A DNA stretch of 64,000 nt from Anaerococcus porci (GTDB lineage: Bacteria; Bacillota; Clostridia; Tissierellales; Peptoniphilaceae), in NCBI RefSeq assembly GCF_009696575.1, contig NZ_VULQ01000002.1, positions 1 through 64,000 of the forward strand, in the 5' to 3' direction. Both the position numbers and the translations under genes were made by a program. Shown one piece after another: positions 1-8,051 of this stretch (position 1 is its first letter; the number at the start of each line of letters is the position of its first letter). The notes under the pieces are model-generated. The model did no database searches. It saw only the letters and a list, made by a program, of their open reading frames with translations, and was not told the origin of the DNA.

Positions 1-94
1 TGAAGACTCAGCTATTAGACTAATAGGCGCAATCCTCATTGATATCAATGAGGATTGGATAACATCTTCTAAATTGTATATTAAAATGAAATAG
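1..94 (+). CDS. IS256-family transposase, C-terminal end (partial)
   Basis: The partial reading frame encodes the residues around AILIDINEDW and ends IKMK, the same as the C-terminus of the transposase at 26016-27185. The family is a DDE mutator-type transposase that moves the element by cut or copy and paste. Only about 30 residues are visible, so whether this copy is intact cannot be judged. Confidence 0.75.
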   Translation, partial: EDSAIRLIGAILIDINEDWITSSKLYIKMK

Positions 95-138
95 TAAATA
101 TTGGACTAGGATAATTTACACAATATTTTGGACTTGAC
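1..138 (+). mobile_element. Right end of an IS256-family insertion sequence (copy 1)
   Basis: These bases match 27092-27229 with two mismatches, so this is the 3' end of a second copy of the element at 25924-27225. It holds the last codons of the transposase (stop TAG at 92-94) and the right terminal repeat, which on the other strand reads AAGTCCA followed by an AT-rich stretch and TTGTGTAAA. A perfect 26-base palindrome lies at 31-56 inside the coding sequence. The left part lies outside the window. Confidence 0.85.
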
Positions 139-190
139 TTTTGTGCGACTAATTTATATTAATTACATTTTTTACCAGTTCATATTTTCC

Positions 191-619
191 CTACTTTTTT
201 ATTCTATAGTAAAAATCACAATATTCACCTCCCCTAGCCAATGTATTTTTCCTTTCAAAAATAATATTTGGCTTTAAAGCTGCTCCTGATACATCATCGC
301 CTGAGCAAAAAATATCACAAAACTCTGCTACTTCATATTTTTTACAATAATTATAATATATGCATTGTTTTATATTAAATTGGCACAAATTACGATCTGC
401 TTTTACGAATTCAATTTGGAAACCTTCTGGGGATTGCCTATATGATGTTTTCACAATCTTTTCAATAATCTTAGGAACTAACAAATAAATGTAAGGGATT
501 TTCATTATTTTTCTCAAAAACTTAGCTCTAGGATAAACCTCTGTTTCATTAAAAATATTTCCTGTTTTTTCAAGAGAATCTATTTCTTTCTCTTTCAATG
601 TTTTATATATTGCTATCAT
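191..619 (-). CDS. L-2-amino-thiazoline-4-carboxylic acid hydrolase-like protein, N-terminus damaged
   Basis: The 142-residue frame resembles the ATC hydrolase-like family (PF14196): an F-x-x-x-x-x-x-Q-F-N core, the FCDIFCSGDD segment near residue 105 and the typical end TLARGGEYCDFYY. Family members usually have roughly 180-220 residues, so about 50 are missing at the front. The ATG at 619 has no ribosome site. The same frame stays open upstream to 646 (reading FIAIIRIFP) until a TAA at 647-649, and a compatible helical stretch (EKFNVYKKHLLKEEY) continues in another frame up to about 770. The gene therefore looks frameshifted and is probably a pseudogene. Catalysis on a thiazoline substrate is not implied; many members have unknown substrates. 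Confidence 0.55.
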   Translation of the reverse strand: MIAIYKTLKEKEIDSLEKTGNIFNETEVYPRAKFLRKIMKIPYIYLLVPKIIEKIVKTSYRQSPEGFQIEFVKADRNLCQFNIKQCIYYNYCKKYEVAEFCDIFCSGDDVSGAALKPNIIFERKNTLARGGEYCDFYYRIKK

Positions 620-1101
620 TGGAAAAATTCTAATTATAGCAATGAATTATATTGTCTTTTGAAACAATTTCTTTAAAAAGTAATTCTTCAAATATTTTTT
701 TTGAAATTAAATATTCTTCTTTTAATAAATGTTTTTTATAAACATTGAATTTTTCTAATGCTTTTCTTTTTCATGTATAAAGATAATTGACTAGACCAAT
801 TGTTAACAAAGATGAATTATATACGGAAAGATCAATTTCAATTTCCTTTAAAATAATTAAGAGTGTGATCATAAAGCTTTTTATTGTTCTTACTTTTTCT
901 AAGAATTTCCCCCCATTTTAATACTTAGTCCCCATAATTTAATTAAAAGATATAGGATTTGATAAATAAAATAAGAATTTTCTTTTCTATATAGATGCAA
1001 GGGAAGTCCAGCCAATATCTCACCTATTAATTTTGAACATGAAAAAACTCAGATTTCTGAGTTTTTCAAATTATAGCATACATTCTTATATTACTTTATA
1101 T
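620..1101. other. Gene-poor stretch with decayed coding remnants
   Basis: 620-770 carries the frameshifted N-terminal continuation of the ATC-hydrolase-like gene. 780-925 (minus) holds a frame with several stops, containing SSLLTIGLVNYLY; related decayed pieces appear near 2200-2345 and 10100-10320, so it may be the relic of a repeated gene or element I do not recognise. The remainder to 1101 is AT-rich with no supported gene. Confidence 0.4.
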
Positions 1102-1746
1102 TTAAAGTCCATTTCTTACATGTAAAAGAAATGAATAAATTCCTGGAATTAAAACAGCTATAATGACTACAATTAGCATAGGAAAAAGATTTTTAAACAA
1201 ATCGATAAAAGTTGCCAAAATTAGAAATATACCCAAAACAATATATAAAATCCCAGCTAAATGATGTGTTTTATTCCAATTTTCTTCATTTGCAAGTGTC
1301 CAAGGTATTTTAATTCCTAAAGTATAATTTTGCCTTACCTTTGGAAGATAATTTCCTATAATTATGAAAATTAGTCCAATAAATACGCTAAAAAATAAAG
1401 TAATATTTAATCTAATTCCCAAGTTATATAGATACATAAAAGCTGATACAAATATAGAAATACAAGGTATTATCCACAAAACAAGAGTATACATCTTATC
1501 ACTTATATTTTGTTTGCGTGGATCCTTAGCAGTTACTACTGAAGCAAATAAATGGATTAATAACAAAATAAGTGGAAGTCCAACTATTCCAAAAATTTTA
1601 CTACTAAACCCGTTGGCTTCATTATCAAATCCAATATGCGTCGCCATCGTATCAGGAAGCTTATCCCATAATAATAACCCTATTAAAATAGGTAATAATA
1701 TGATTATGCTTGTTAAAATTAAAGTCTTTCTATTCCTCATTAGCAT
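1102..1746 (-). CDS. sdpI: SdpI-family immunity/integral membrane protein
   Basis: About 214 residues with six hydrophobic segments. The N-terminal segment followed by LPDTMATHIGFDNEANGF matches the DUF1648 part of the SdpI family, and the later TLGIKIPWTLANEENWNKTH motif is the SdpI-family signature. In Bacillus SdpI protects against the SdpC toxin and sequesters the repressor SdpR at the membrane. The ATG at 1746 lies nine bases after AGGAGGG, better than the GTG at 1755. The gene overlaps the 3' end of the ArsR-type gene by 17 bases, so they are translationally coupled. No sdpABC toxin genes are nearby, so a general envelope-stress or self-regulating role is more likely than immunity to its own toxin. 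Confidence 0.85.
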   Translation of the reverse strand: MLMRNRKTLILTSIIILLPILIGLLLWDKLPDTMATHIGFDNEANGFSSKIFGIVGLPLILLLIHLFASVVTAKDPRKQNISDKMYTLVLWIIPCISIFVSAFMYLYNLGIRLNITLFFSVFIGLIFIIIGNYLPKVRQNYTLGIKIPWTLANEENWNKTHHLAGILYIVLGIFLILATFIDLFKNLFPMLIVVIIAVLIPGIYSFLLHVRNGL

Positions 1747-2014
1747 TTGTGTCACCCTCCTTTAAACTCGCTATCCAAATCATAACGTCCTCTAATACCG
1801 ATATATTTAACTGGTAATAAATATAGTTTTTTTCTTTCCTTTCAAAAATAAGATCCGCATTTTTTAAAATTTTCAAATGATATGAAATAGTGGCACCAGT
1901 TGTGTTAAAATTTGAAGCTATTTCCCCAGCAGACATTGCACCTTTCTTTAACAATTCTAAAATTTTTCTTCTCTCCGGGTCTGATAGTACCTTAAAGGTA
2001 TCAGCAAAAGCCAT
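1730..2014 (-). CDS. sdpR: ArsR/SmtB-family repressor, SdpR-type
   Basis: Winged-helix regulator of about 94 residues. It starts MAFADTFKVLSDPERRKIL, followed by the recognition-helix region AGEIASNFNTTGATISYHLK and the wing NYIYYQLN. The first ATG at 2029 sits directly on AGAGG, whereas the ATG at 2014 follows GGGTGAT at a normal distance. There is no metal-binding CxC pair, consistent with SdpR rather than a metal sensor. Known SdpR represses its own operon until SdpI captures it at the membrane. Two copies of one inverted repeat lie just upstream of the start (2037-2060 and 2092-2115), which supports autoregulation. Confidence 0.85.
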   Translation of the reverse strand: MAFADTFKVLSDPERRKILELLKKGAMSAGEIASNFNTTGATISYHLKILKNADLIFERKEKNYIYYQLNISVLEDVMIWIASLKEGDTNANEE

Positions 2015-2036
2015 ATTGATATCACCCATCCTCTCA

Positions 2037-2115
2037 CTATTTAGAATTCTATCTAAATAGATAGTGCTTTATGTTTGCCTTTTTGTCAATACTATTTAGA
2101 TGTTTTTCTAAATAA
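2037..2115 (-). promoter_or_regulatory. sdpRI promoter with two 24-bp operators
   Basis: CTATTTAGA, six bases, TCTAAATAG forms a perfect inverted repeat at 2037-2060. A second copy at 2092-2115 has the same arms and the same six-base gap with one mismatch. The centres are 55 bp apart. Between them on the minus strand is TTGACA (2089-2084), a 17-base spacer and CACTAT (2066-2061), a plausible promoter with its -10 box touching the first operator. Binding by SdpR is inferred. Confidence 0.7.
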
Positions 2116-3012
2116 TATTATAATATTTAGACTTTATCAATATAATCTTCTATGTAGCTATTATTTAAATTTATTTTTCTTATTACTTTTTTTGATAAAC
2201 ATGTCATTTGCAAGACAATTTAAGTAAATATAAATCAAAAATAGAAAGACTAAATTTTACTGCCTTAATAGTAATAAAGGTATGACTTTCCACTGTTCTT
2301 AATTTTTAGAAATTTTCTCCGTTTTAATATTTGACCGCCTTAAATATAAATTAAGACTATTTCCCTAGCTAAAGCTTTATAGAAAATATACCAAATCTCT
2401 CCATCTTATATATAAAATATAATTTGAAAGTTTCAAATAATTTTAATAAAAAATATTTATAATAAAGTTTTAAGAACAAGGAGATTGGCAATAGAATAGC
2501 TGGCTAATTGAGTAAAAAATATCACAAATATAAATTAACTAATAAATTTATCCAAGACTGTTGTTTCAAGACATATTAGATAATAGGAAACCTAAAACAA
2601 ACATACTTGTAAATATGCTACTCACTAAGTATAGCAAACATAAGATTTTTTATCGAGTTTTAAAATATAATTTTGGTCATCTACATATTGATATAAAGAA
2701 ATACTGATAAGATAACTAAAGAGAAAAAATAAAACTTGAATTATATTTTAAAGAGGAATAATTTTGTATAAGGATGAAAATATCATAGATGTATTGACTT
2801 ATAAAAACAATAAGCTTTAAAAAAATTAGAATTATTTGTTCAAGTAAATGATTTTTAAAAGACTATGAGCAATAAAAGTCATAGTCTTTATATAGCAACC
2901 TAAAGATTTTTTGGATTAGTTTTTTTTTAATTCCTAATTCCTTAAGTCTTTATGCCTTAATTTACTTATTAAAATTAATATTTTTATTCGATTTTTCCAA
3001 GATATTTGCAGA
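2116..3012. other. Long AT-rich intergenic region
   Basis: No complete gene is visible. 2200-2345 on the minus strand is a degenerate copy of the sequence near 780-925 (shared string around AAATTTCTAAAAATTAAGAAC). Scattered short frames with stops follow. The M42 peptidase terminator lies at 2858-2889. It appears to be decayed accessory DNA. Confidence 0.45.
2858..2889 (-). terminator. Terminator of the peptide-import operon
   Basis: AAAGACTATGA at 2858-2868 pairs perfectly with TCATAGTCTTT at 2879-2889 around a ten-base loop. On the minus strand the stem ends in CTTTT followed by AAAAATC. It lies about 120 bp past the M42 peptidase stop codon, with no gene between. Confidence 0.65.
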
Positions 3013-4053
3013 TTAATATTCACTTAGCATATATTCTCTTAATAAGTCTATATTATTTTTATATCCATCATAGTGACTTCTTTCATAGTGGTGGGTTGCA
3101 TTTACTCCAAGTCCTATACAAGCAAAGTTGAAATCTGTTCCTTGTAGGGCATAAGTTGTTGCATCAGAACCATAACGAAAGTGAACGTCTGTTGCGTAGT
3201 CAATATTATTTTTAATTGCTATTTCTTCAAGTCTATGACGAAATTCATAATCATAAGGTGTTCTGGAATCTTTTGCAAGTATAGTTACCTTTTTCTCACA
3301 AGATGTGTGATAAGAGCCTACAGTCCCTATATCAAGTGCCAAAATTTCATGTACATCATCAGATACTCCGTAAAGTCCATGACCTATTTCTTCATAGTCT
3401 GTCAAAAATAGGTAGGTTGTGTGAGAAACCTCCATTTTTTCGTCCAAAATCTGTTTTACTGCTGCATATAAAACTCCTACACAAGCCATATCATCAAGAT
3501 ATCTTGATTTTATATAGCCGTTTTCAGTGATTACTGTTCTAGGATTAAAGCTTACAAAATCTCCAACATTTATACCTAGTTTTAAAACACCTTCTTTTGA
3601 AGAAACATCAGCATCTAGTCTTACTTGAACGGAATCTTCTGTTCTTGAAGCTTCTCTTACTTCATCGGAAAATACATGGATAGAAGCCTTGTCAGGCAAA
3701 AGTGTTCCTGTGATTTCTTTTTCTTCTCTGGTATGAATAATTAGGTTTTCTCCCTCTACAGATTGCCAAGCATAGCCACCTATATTTGTTATTCTAAGAT
3801 AGCCATCATCTTTTATTTCTTTTACAATGGCACCTAATGTGTCGATATGGGCTGCAACAGCTCTTGCTTTTCCCTCACTTTTTCCAGGAAGAACTGCATA
3901 AATAGCACCCTTTTTTGTTCTTCTTACTTCAAGTCCCATATCTTCAAAGCGTTTTTTACAAAGTTCTCTTTGTTTAAAGGTATATCCACCTGGAGAAGGT
4001 GTTTGTAAAAGTTCTTTGGTTAGTTTCATTGCGTATTCTGTATAATCCATCAT
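3013..4053 (-). CDS. M42-family metallo-aminopeptidase
   Basis: A 346-residue cytosolic peptidase of the M42 (PepA/FrvX/YsdC) family, which trims N-terminal residues from oligopeptides using two metal ions in a large self-compartmentalised complex. Visible metal and catalytic positions are AHIDT (His69, Asp71), SRYLDDMA (bridging Asp), LTDYEEIGHG (catalytic Glu pair), ALDIGTV and the late His in THHYERSHYDG. The length is normal. It starts one base after the stop of the transporter ATPase gene upstream, so it is the last gene of the importer operon. The imported peptides are probably its substrates. Confidence 0.9.
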   Translation of the reverse strand: MMDYTEYAMKLTKELLQTPSPGGYTFKQRELCKKRFEDMGLEVRRTKKGAIYAVLPGKSEGKARAVAAHIDTLGAIVKEIKDDGYLRITNIGGYAWQSVEGENLIIHTREEKEITGTLLPDKASIHVFSDEVREASRTEDSVQVRLDADVSSKEGVLKLGINVGDFVSFNPRTVITENGYIKSRYLDDMACVGVLYAAVKQILDEKMEVSHTTYLFLTDYEEIGHGLYGVSDDVHEILALDIGTVGSYHTSCEKKVTILAKDSRTPYDYEFRHRLEEIAIKNNIDYATDVHFRYGSDATTYALQGTDFNFACIGLGVNATHHYERSHYDGYKNNIDLLREYMLSEY

Positions 4054-4054
4054 A

Positions 4055-5086
4055 TTACTCCTTAATTGTCACTTCATTTGTTGATGATTTTAGTGTTCTT
4101 GGCTTTAAATTATTTACATAATGACAGGCAACCGAATGATTTTCGCCAATATCTAAAAGTTGTGGAGCATCTTTTACACATTTTTCTTGAGCATATGGAC
4201 ATCTAGTGTGGAATTTACAACCTTTTGGAGGGTTTGCTGGTGATGGAAGATCACCTTCTAAAATTTGCCTTTCGACAACAGCACTAGGATCTGCTACAGG
4301 AGCTGCAGAAAGTAAGGCTTGGGTATAAGGATGAAGAGGATTTTCATATAATTTCTCTTTGGAACCCATTTCTACAAAGTTTCCTAAATACATTACTCCT
4401 ACACGTGTAGAAATATGTTCCACTACAGAAAGGTCGTGGGATATGAATATATAAGAAAGACCTCTTTCATCTTGTAGATTCATTAATAGGTTTATAATTT
4501 GAGCCTGAATTGATACATCTAGAGCAGATACAGCCTCATCACAAATAACAATTTTAGGATTTAAAACAAGGGAACGAGCTATACCTATACGTTGTCTTTG
4601 CCCCCCTGAAAATTCATGAGGATATCTTGTTGCGTGATAACCAGCAAGACCACATTCTTCAATTGTGTTTATTACTTTTTCCCTCATATCTTCTTTATCT
4701 TTATACAAGCCGTTGTTTGACAAAGGTTCTGCTACAATTTGACCTGCTGTCATACGTGGATTTAAAGAAGAGTAGGGATCTTGGAAAATCATTTGAAGAT
4801 CTGTACTTAGTTTTCTTCTTTCATCTTTATCCATGCCAACAAGTTCTTTACCCTTGTATTTTACACTACCTTCTACTCCTTCATAAAGCCCAAGTATAGC
4901 TCTTGCAAGAGTTGACTTGCCACAGCCGGATTCTCCTACTATACCCAAGGTTTCTCCAGGATATAAGTCAAATGATACTCCGTCCACAGCTTTTACATCA
5001 CCAACATTGTGTCTAATAAATCCCCCTGTTATTGGAAAATATTTTTTTACATTCCTTACTTCCAGAATCGGTTTTTTATTTTCCAT
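4055..5086 (-). CDS. dppF: Oligopeptide/dipeptide ABC importer ATPase, DppF/OppF type
   Basis: ATP-binding subunit powering peptide uptake. Walker A GESGCGKST, Q-loop MIFQDPYSSLNP, signature EFSGGQRQRIGIA, Walker B IVICDEAVSALD and H-loop FISHDLS are all intact. The C-terminal extension contains the oligopeptide-transporter cysteine cluster CKFHTRCPYAQEKC. The start is taken at MENKKPILEV (5086), six bases after AGGAGG; the upstream ATG at 5104 overlaps that ribosome site. The gene overlaps the end of the OppD-type gene by 11 bases, which indicates coupling. Confidence 0.93.
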   Translation of the reverse strand: MENKKPILEVRNVKKYFPITGGFIRHNVGDVKAVDGVSFDLYPGETLGIVGESGCGKSTLARAILGLYEGVEGSVKYKGKELVGMDKDERRKLSTDLQMIFQDPYSSLNPRMTAGQIVAEPLSNNGLYKDKEDMREKVINTIEECGLAGYHATRYPHEFSGGQRQRIGIARSLVLNPKIVICDEAVSALDVSIQAQIINLLMNLQDERGLSYIFISHDLSVVEHISTRVGVMYLGNFVEMGSKEKLYENPLHPYTQALLSAAPVADPSAVVERQILEGDLPSPANPPKGCKFHTRCPYAQEKCVKDAPQLLDIGENHSVACHYVNNLKPRTLKSSTNEVTIKE

Positions 5087-6110
5087 CTTTTTCCTCCTGA
5101 TCATATAACCAACAAGATACTATGTGTTCATCAAATTCCACAGGAGTTGGTGTTTTTTTCAAACACTTGTCAAAACATTTTGAACATCTATCTGAAAAAT
5201 AGCACTTATCTCCGAGATTAATTGGATTTGGAACTTGTCCTGGTATTGTGTATAGTCTATCTTGTTTTATTCCTATCATAGGTTTTGCCTTCATAAGTCC
5301 TTTTGTGTAAGGATGGAGAGGATTACCATATATATCTTCAACATATCCTTGTTCTACTACTTTTCCTGCATACATAACTACAACATAGTCTGCCATCTCA
5401 GCAACTACTCCCAGGTCGTGAGTAATAAATAGAATGGATGTTTTTGAATTTTCCTTTAAATCTCTTAATAATTCCAAAATTTGTGCCTGAATAGTTACAT
5501 CCAAGGCTGTAGTAGGTTCATCAGCTATCAAAAGGTCAGGATCACAAGCTAGAGCCATGGCTATCATGGCACGTTGCCTCATACCACCTGATAGCTGGTG
5601 TGGATATGAATCATTTATAGCTTCAGGTCTTGGGATTCCAACTTTATTTAATAGACTTATGGATTCTTTCCTTGCATCTTCCTTACTAAATTTTCTATGT
5701 CTTCTTAATACTTCACTAATTTGATAGCCAATCTTTAGTGAGGGATTTAAAGAAGTCATAGGCTCTTGGAAAATCATGGCTATACGGTTTCCCCTAATTT
5801 TTTGCATCTCTTTATCTGAAAGTTTTGTAATATCAAGACCATCAAAATATATATGTCCACCAACAATTCTTCCTGTAGGTTCTTCTATAAGTCTCATCAA
5901 AGAAAAACTTGTTACTGATTTCCCACACCCAGATTCTCCTACTACACAAACCGTTTCCCCTTTCATTATTTTGAAGGAAACCCCATTTACAGCTTGAACA
6001 GTCCCTCCTTCTGTAAAGAAATTCGTATGAAGATTATCAAATTCAACCAAGGTCTCTAAACCAGAATGGTCAACTTTTTTTACTTTATTTTTTATTACTT
6101 TTTCTGTCAT
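5076..6110 (-). CDS. dppD: Oligopeptide/dipeptide ABC importer ATPase, DppD/OppD type
   Basis: Second ATPase of the importer, 344 residues. It has Walker A GESGCGKSV, Q-loop MIFQEPMTSLNP, signature QLSGGMRQRAMIA, Walker B LLIADEPTTALD and H-loop FITHDLG. The C-terminal cysteines CYFSDRCSKCFDKC match the cluster of the oligopeptide ATPase domain (oligo_HPY). It pairs with the downstream DppF-type subunit to form the nucleotide-binding dimer under the two permeases. The spacing to the upstream permease gene is three bases. Confidence 0.93.
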   Translation of the reverse strand: MTEKVIKNKVKKVDHSGLETLVEFDNLHTNFFTEGGTVQAVNGVSFKIMKGETVCVVGESGCGKSVTSFSLMRLIEEPTGRIVGGHIYFDGLDITKLSDKEMQKIRGNRIAMIFQEPMTSLNPSLKIGYQISEVLRRHRKFSKEDARKESISLLNKVGIPRPEAINDSYPHQLSGGMRQRAMIAMALACDPDLLIADEPTTALDVTIQAQILELLRDLKENSKTSILFITHDLGVVAEMADYVVVMYAGKVVEQGYVEDIYGNPLHPYTKGLMKAKPMIGIKQDRLYTIPGQVPNPINLGDKCYFSDRCSKCFDKCLKKTPTPVEFDEHIVSCWLYDQEEKDGK

Positions 6111-6113
6111 AGA

Positions 6114-6986
6114 TTACCTCTTTTGTTTTGGATCTAGTGCATCTCTTAAGCCATCTCCAACTATATTTAAAGCAAATATAGTAATAGAGATAACTATACC
6201 TGGATATAGTGTCAAGAATGGAGCATATCTTATATATTGACGCCCTTCTGAAAGCATAGCACCCCATTCAGGAGCAGGTATTTCAACGCCTAGTCCTATA
6301 AAGCTTAATGAGGCTGCATTTAGTATAGCCGATGCTATTCCTAAGGTCATTTGTACAATAATCGGAGCTATACAGTTTGGAAGAACGTGTCTAAATATTA
6401 TACGAAAATCCGATGCTCCTGATAGCTTTGCAGCTTCAACATACTCTTGTTCTCTAGCTGAAATTACTGACGAGCGCATAATTCTTGCATAAGTAGGTAT
6501 AGAAGATAAACCAACTGCTATCATTAGATTTCTGACACCTGTTCCTAGTGCTGCAGCTATTGCTATAGCCAAAAGAAGTTGAGGTATAGATAGTAAAATA
6601 TCTGTAATCCTCATTATAAAGTTATCTATTCTACCACCATAGTATCCTGCAATAGCTCCTAAAAATCCGCCCAAAATTGTAGCTATACCTACAGAAATAA
6701 TACCTACTGTTAATGATATTCTTGCTCCATAAACTATTCTTGAGAATATATCTCTTCCAAAATTGTCTGTTCCCAATATATGTTCACGAGTGTTTGTTGC
6801 AAATGCATTTGAAATATCCTGAACATCATATGAATATGGGGCTACAAAATCTGCAAATATCGCTATTAAAACTAATAATAAAAGTATAATCAAGCCAACA
6901 ACCGCTAGCTTATTCTTTTTGAACCTATACCAAAAAGATTTAAAACTTGAAGATCTGCTTGCTTTTAATGTTTTTGTTGTTTTCAT
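6114..6986 (-). CDS. dppC: Peptide ABC importer permease, DppC/OppC type
   Basis: Membrane subunit with an N-terminal cytoplasmic stretch, a first membrane helix (VVGLIILLLLVLIAIFADFV), the OppC-type N-terminal domain (HILGTDNFGRDIFSR) and the binding-protein-dependent transport domain. The EAA loop is seen as EAAKLSGASDFRIIFRHVLPN. ATG at 6986 is preferred over GTG at 7001 because it has GAGG at a suitable distance. It follows the stop of the DppB-type gene at 6998 closely. Usual length for the family. Confidence 0.92.
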   Translation of the reverse strand: MKTTKTLKASRSSSFKSFWYRFKKNKLAVVGLIILLLLVLIAIFADFVAPYSYDVQDISNAFATNTREHILGTDNFGRDIFSRIVYGARISLTVGIISVGIATILGGFLGAIAGYYGGRIDNFIMRITDILLSIPQLLLAIAIAAALGTGVRNLMIAVGLSSIPTYARIMRSSVISAREQEYVEAAKLSGASDFRIIFRHVLPNCIAPIIVQMTLGIASAILNAASLSFIGLGVEIPAPEWGAMLSEGRQYIRYAPFLTLYPGIVISITIFALNIVGDGLRDALDPKQKR

Positions 6987-6997
6987 ATGAAATTTCC

Positions 6998-7927
6998 TCA
7001 CTTATATTGACTTTGAATCTTAGGATCTAAGAATCCGTATAACAAGTCAACTATTAAATTTATTAAACAATAAACAATAGCTATAACCAAAACTCCACCT
7101 TGAACAACAGGGAAGTCTCTCATTTTAATTGAGTCTGTCATAAGTCTTCCCAAACCTGATATGGAGAAGATTGACTCTGTTAAAACAGCTCCACCTAGTA
7201 GGTTGCCAAATTGCAAACCAATACTTGTAAGAACCGGTATAAAGGCATTTTTCAAAGCATGAATCACTATGGTAGTTTTTTGCTTTAAACCCTTAGCTTT
7301 TGCAGTTCTTATATAGTCTTGTTGTAAAACTTCAAGCATTGACGAACGTGTCATTCTCATAATTACAGCTATAGATTGTAAACTCAGTGCTGCTACTGGT
7401 AAAATCATTTGTTTAGGTGTTGAAAAACCTGATGGTGGCAGTAAGTTTAGATTTACTGAAAATGCAATAATTAACATTAAACCTAGCCAGAAAACAGGTA
7501 CACTTAGTCCAAAAAGACCAAACAACATAACTACATTATCTAGGATCGTGTACCTTTTTATTGCCGATATTATTCCCAATGGTACACCAATCAATACCGC
7601 TATAGTAATACATAAGACAGCAAGTTTAATAGTATTTGGAAATACTTGTTTAATTAAACCTGATACTGATGTTTTTGACCTATAAGATATTCCCAAATCA
7701 TGATCTACAACAAGTTTTTTCATATAATTTCCATACTGAACTAGGAAAGGATCATTTAAGCCCAATTCTTCCCTCAGCTGTTCAGCTTCTGCTGTAGAAG
7801 AGTTCTCTCCTAATATACTTAAAGCGGGATCTCCTGGAGTGAAATGTAATAAAGTGAATATTATAAAAGTAACCCCTATTAAGGTTGGGATTAACAATAA
7901 AATTCTTCTTATTATGTATTTAATCAT
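6998..7927 (-). CDS. dppB: Peptide ABC importer permease, DppB/OppB type
   Basis: A 309-residue permease with six predicted membrane helices. The N-terminus MIKYIIRRILLLIPTLIGVT and FTPGDPA are characteristic of the DppB/OppB/GsiC family. The cytoplasmic coupling loop reads RTAKAKGLKQKTTIVIHALKN. It forms the translocation pore together with the DppC-type subunit. It is the second gene of the operon, separated from the binding protein gene by 124 bp that hold a strong hairpin. Confidence 0.92.
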   Translation of the reverse strand: MIKYIIRRILLLIPTLIGVTFIIFTLLHFTPGDPALSILGENSSTAEAEQLREELGLNDPFLVQYGNYMKKLVVDHDLGISYRSKTSVSGLIKQVFPNTIKLAVLCITIAVLIGVPLGIISAIKRYTILDNVVMLFGLFGLSVPVFWLGLMLIIAFSVNLNLLPPSGFSTPKQMILPVAALSLQSIAVIMRMTRSSMLEVLQQDYIRTAKAKGLKQKTTIVIHALKNAFIPVLTSIGLQFGNLLGGAVLTESIFSISGLGRLMTDSIKMRDFPVVQGGVLVIAIVYCLINLIVDLLYGFLDPKIQSQYK

Positions 7928-7979
7928 ATTATGTATTCCTTCTTTCTTAAGACCCCTCGGCCTTTAAATAGTGTACCTA

Positions 7980-8021
7980 CATAAGAAACAGAAAAGGATA
8001 TACCCTTTCTGTTTACTTATG
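7980..8021 (-). promoter_or_regulatory. Intercistronic hairpin between binding-protein and permease genes
   Basis: CATAAG..AACAGAAAGGG faces CC.TTTCTGTT..CTTATG across a five-base loop in the 124-bp gap after the binding-protein gene. There is no U-run directly after the stem, so a leaky terminator or an RNA-stabilising 3' end is more likely than full termination. Such structures often let the binding protein be made in excess over the permease. Confidence 0.55.
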
Positions 8022-8051
8022 AGTTTATTATTTTTTCTTTACTTTTTTTAA

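Noticed and set aside
1364-1765. Plus-strand open frame of 133 residues
   Set aside because: Antisense shadow of the SdpI-type gene.
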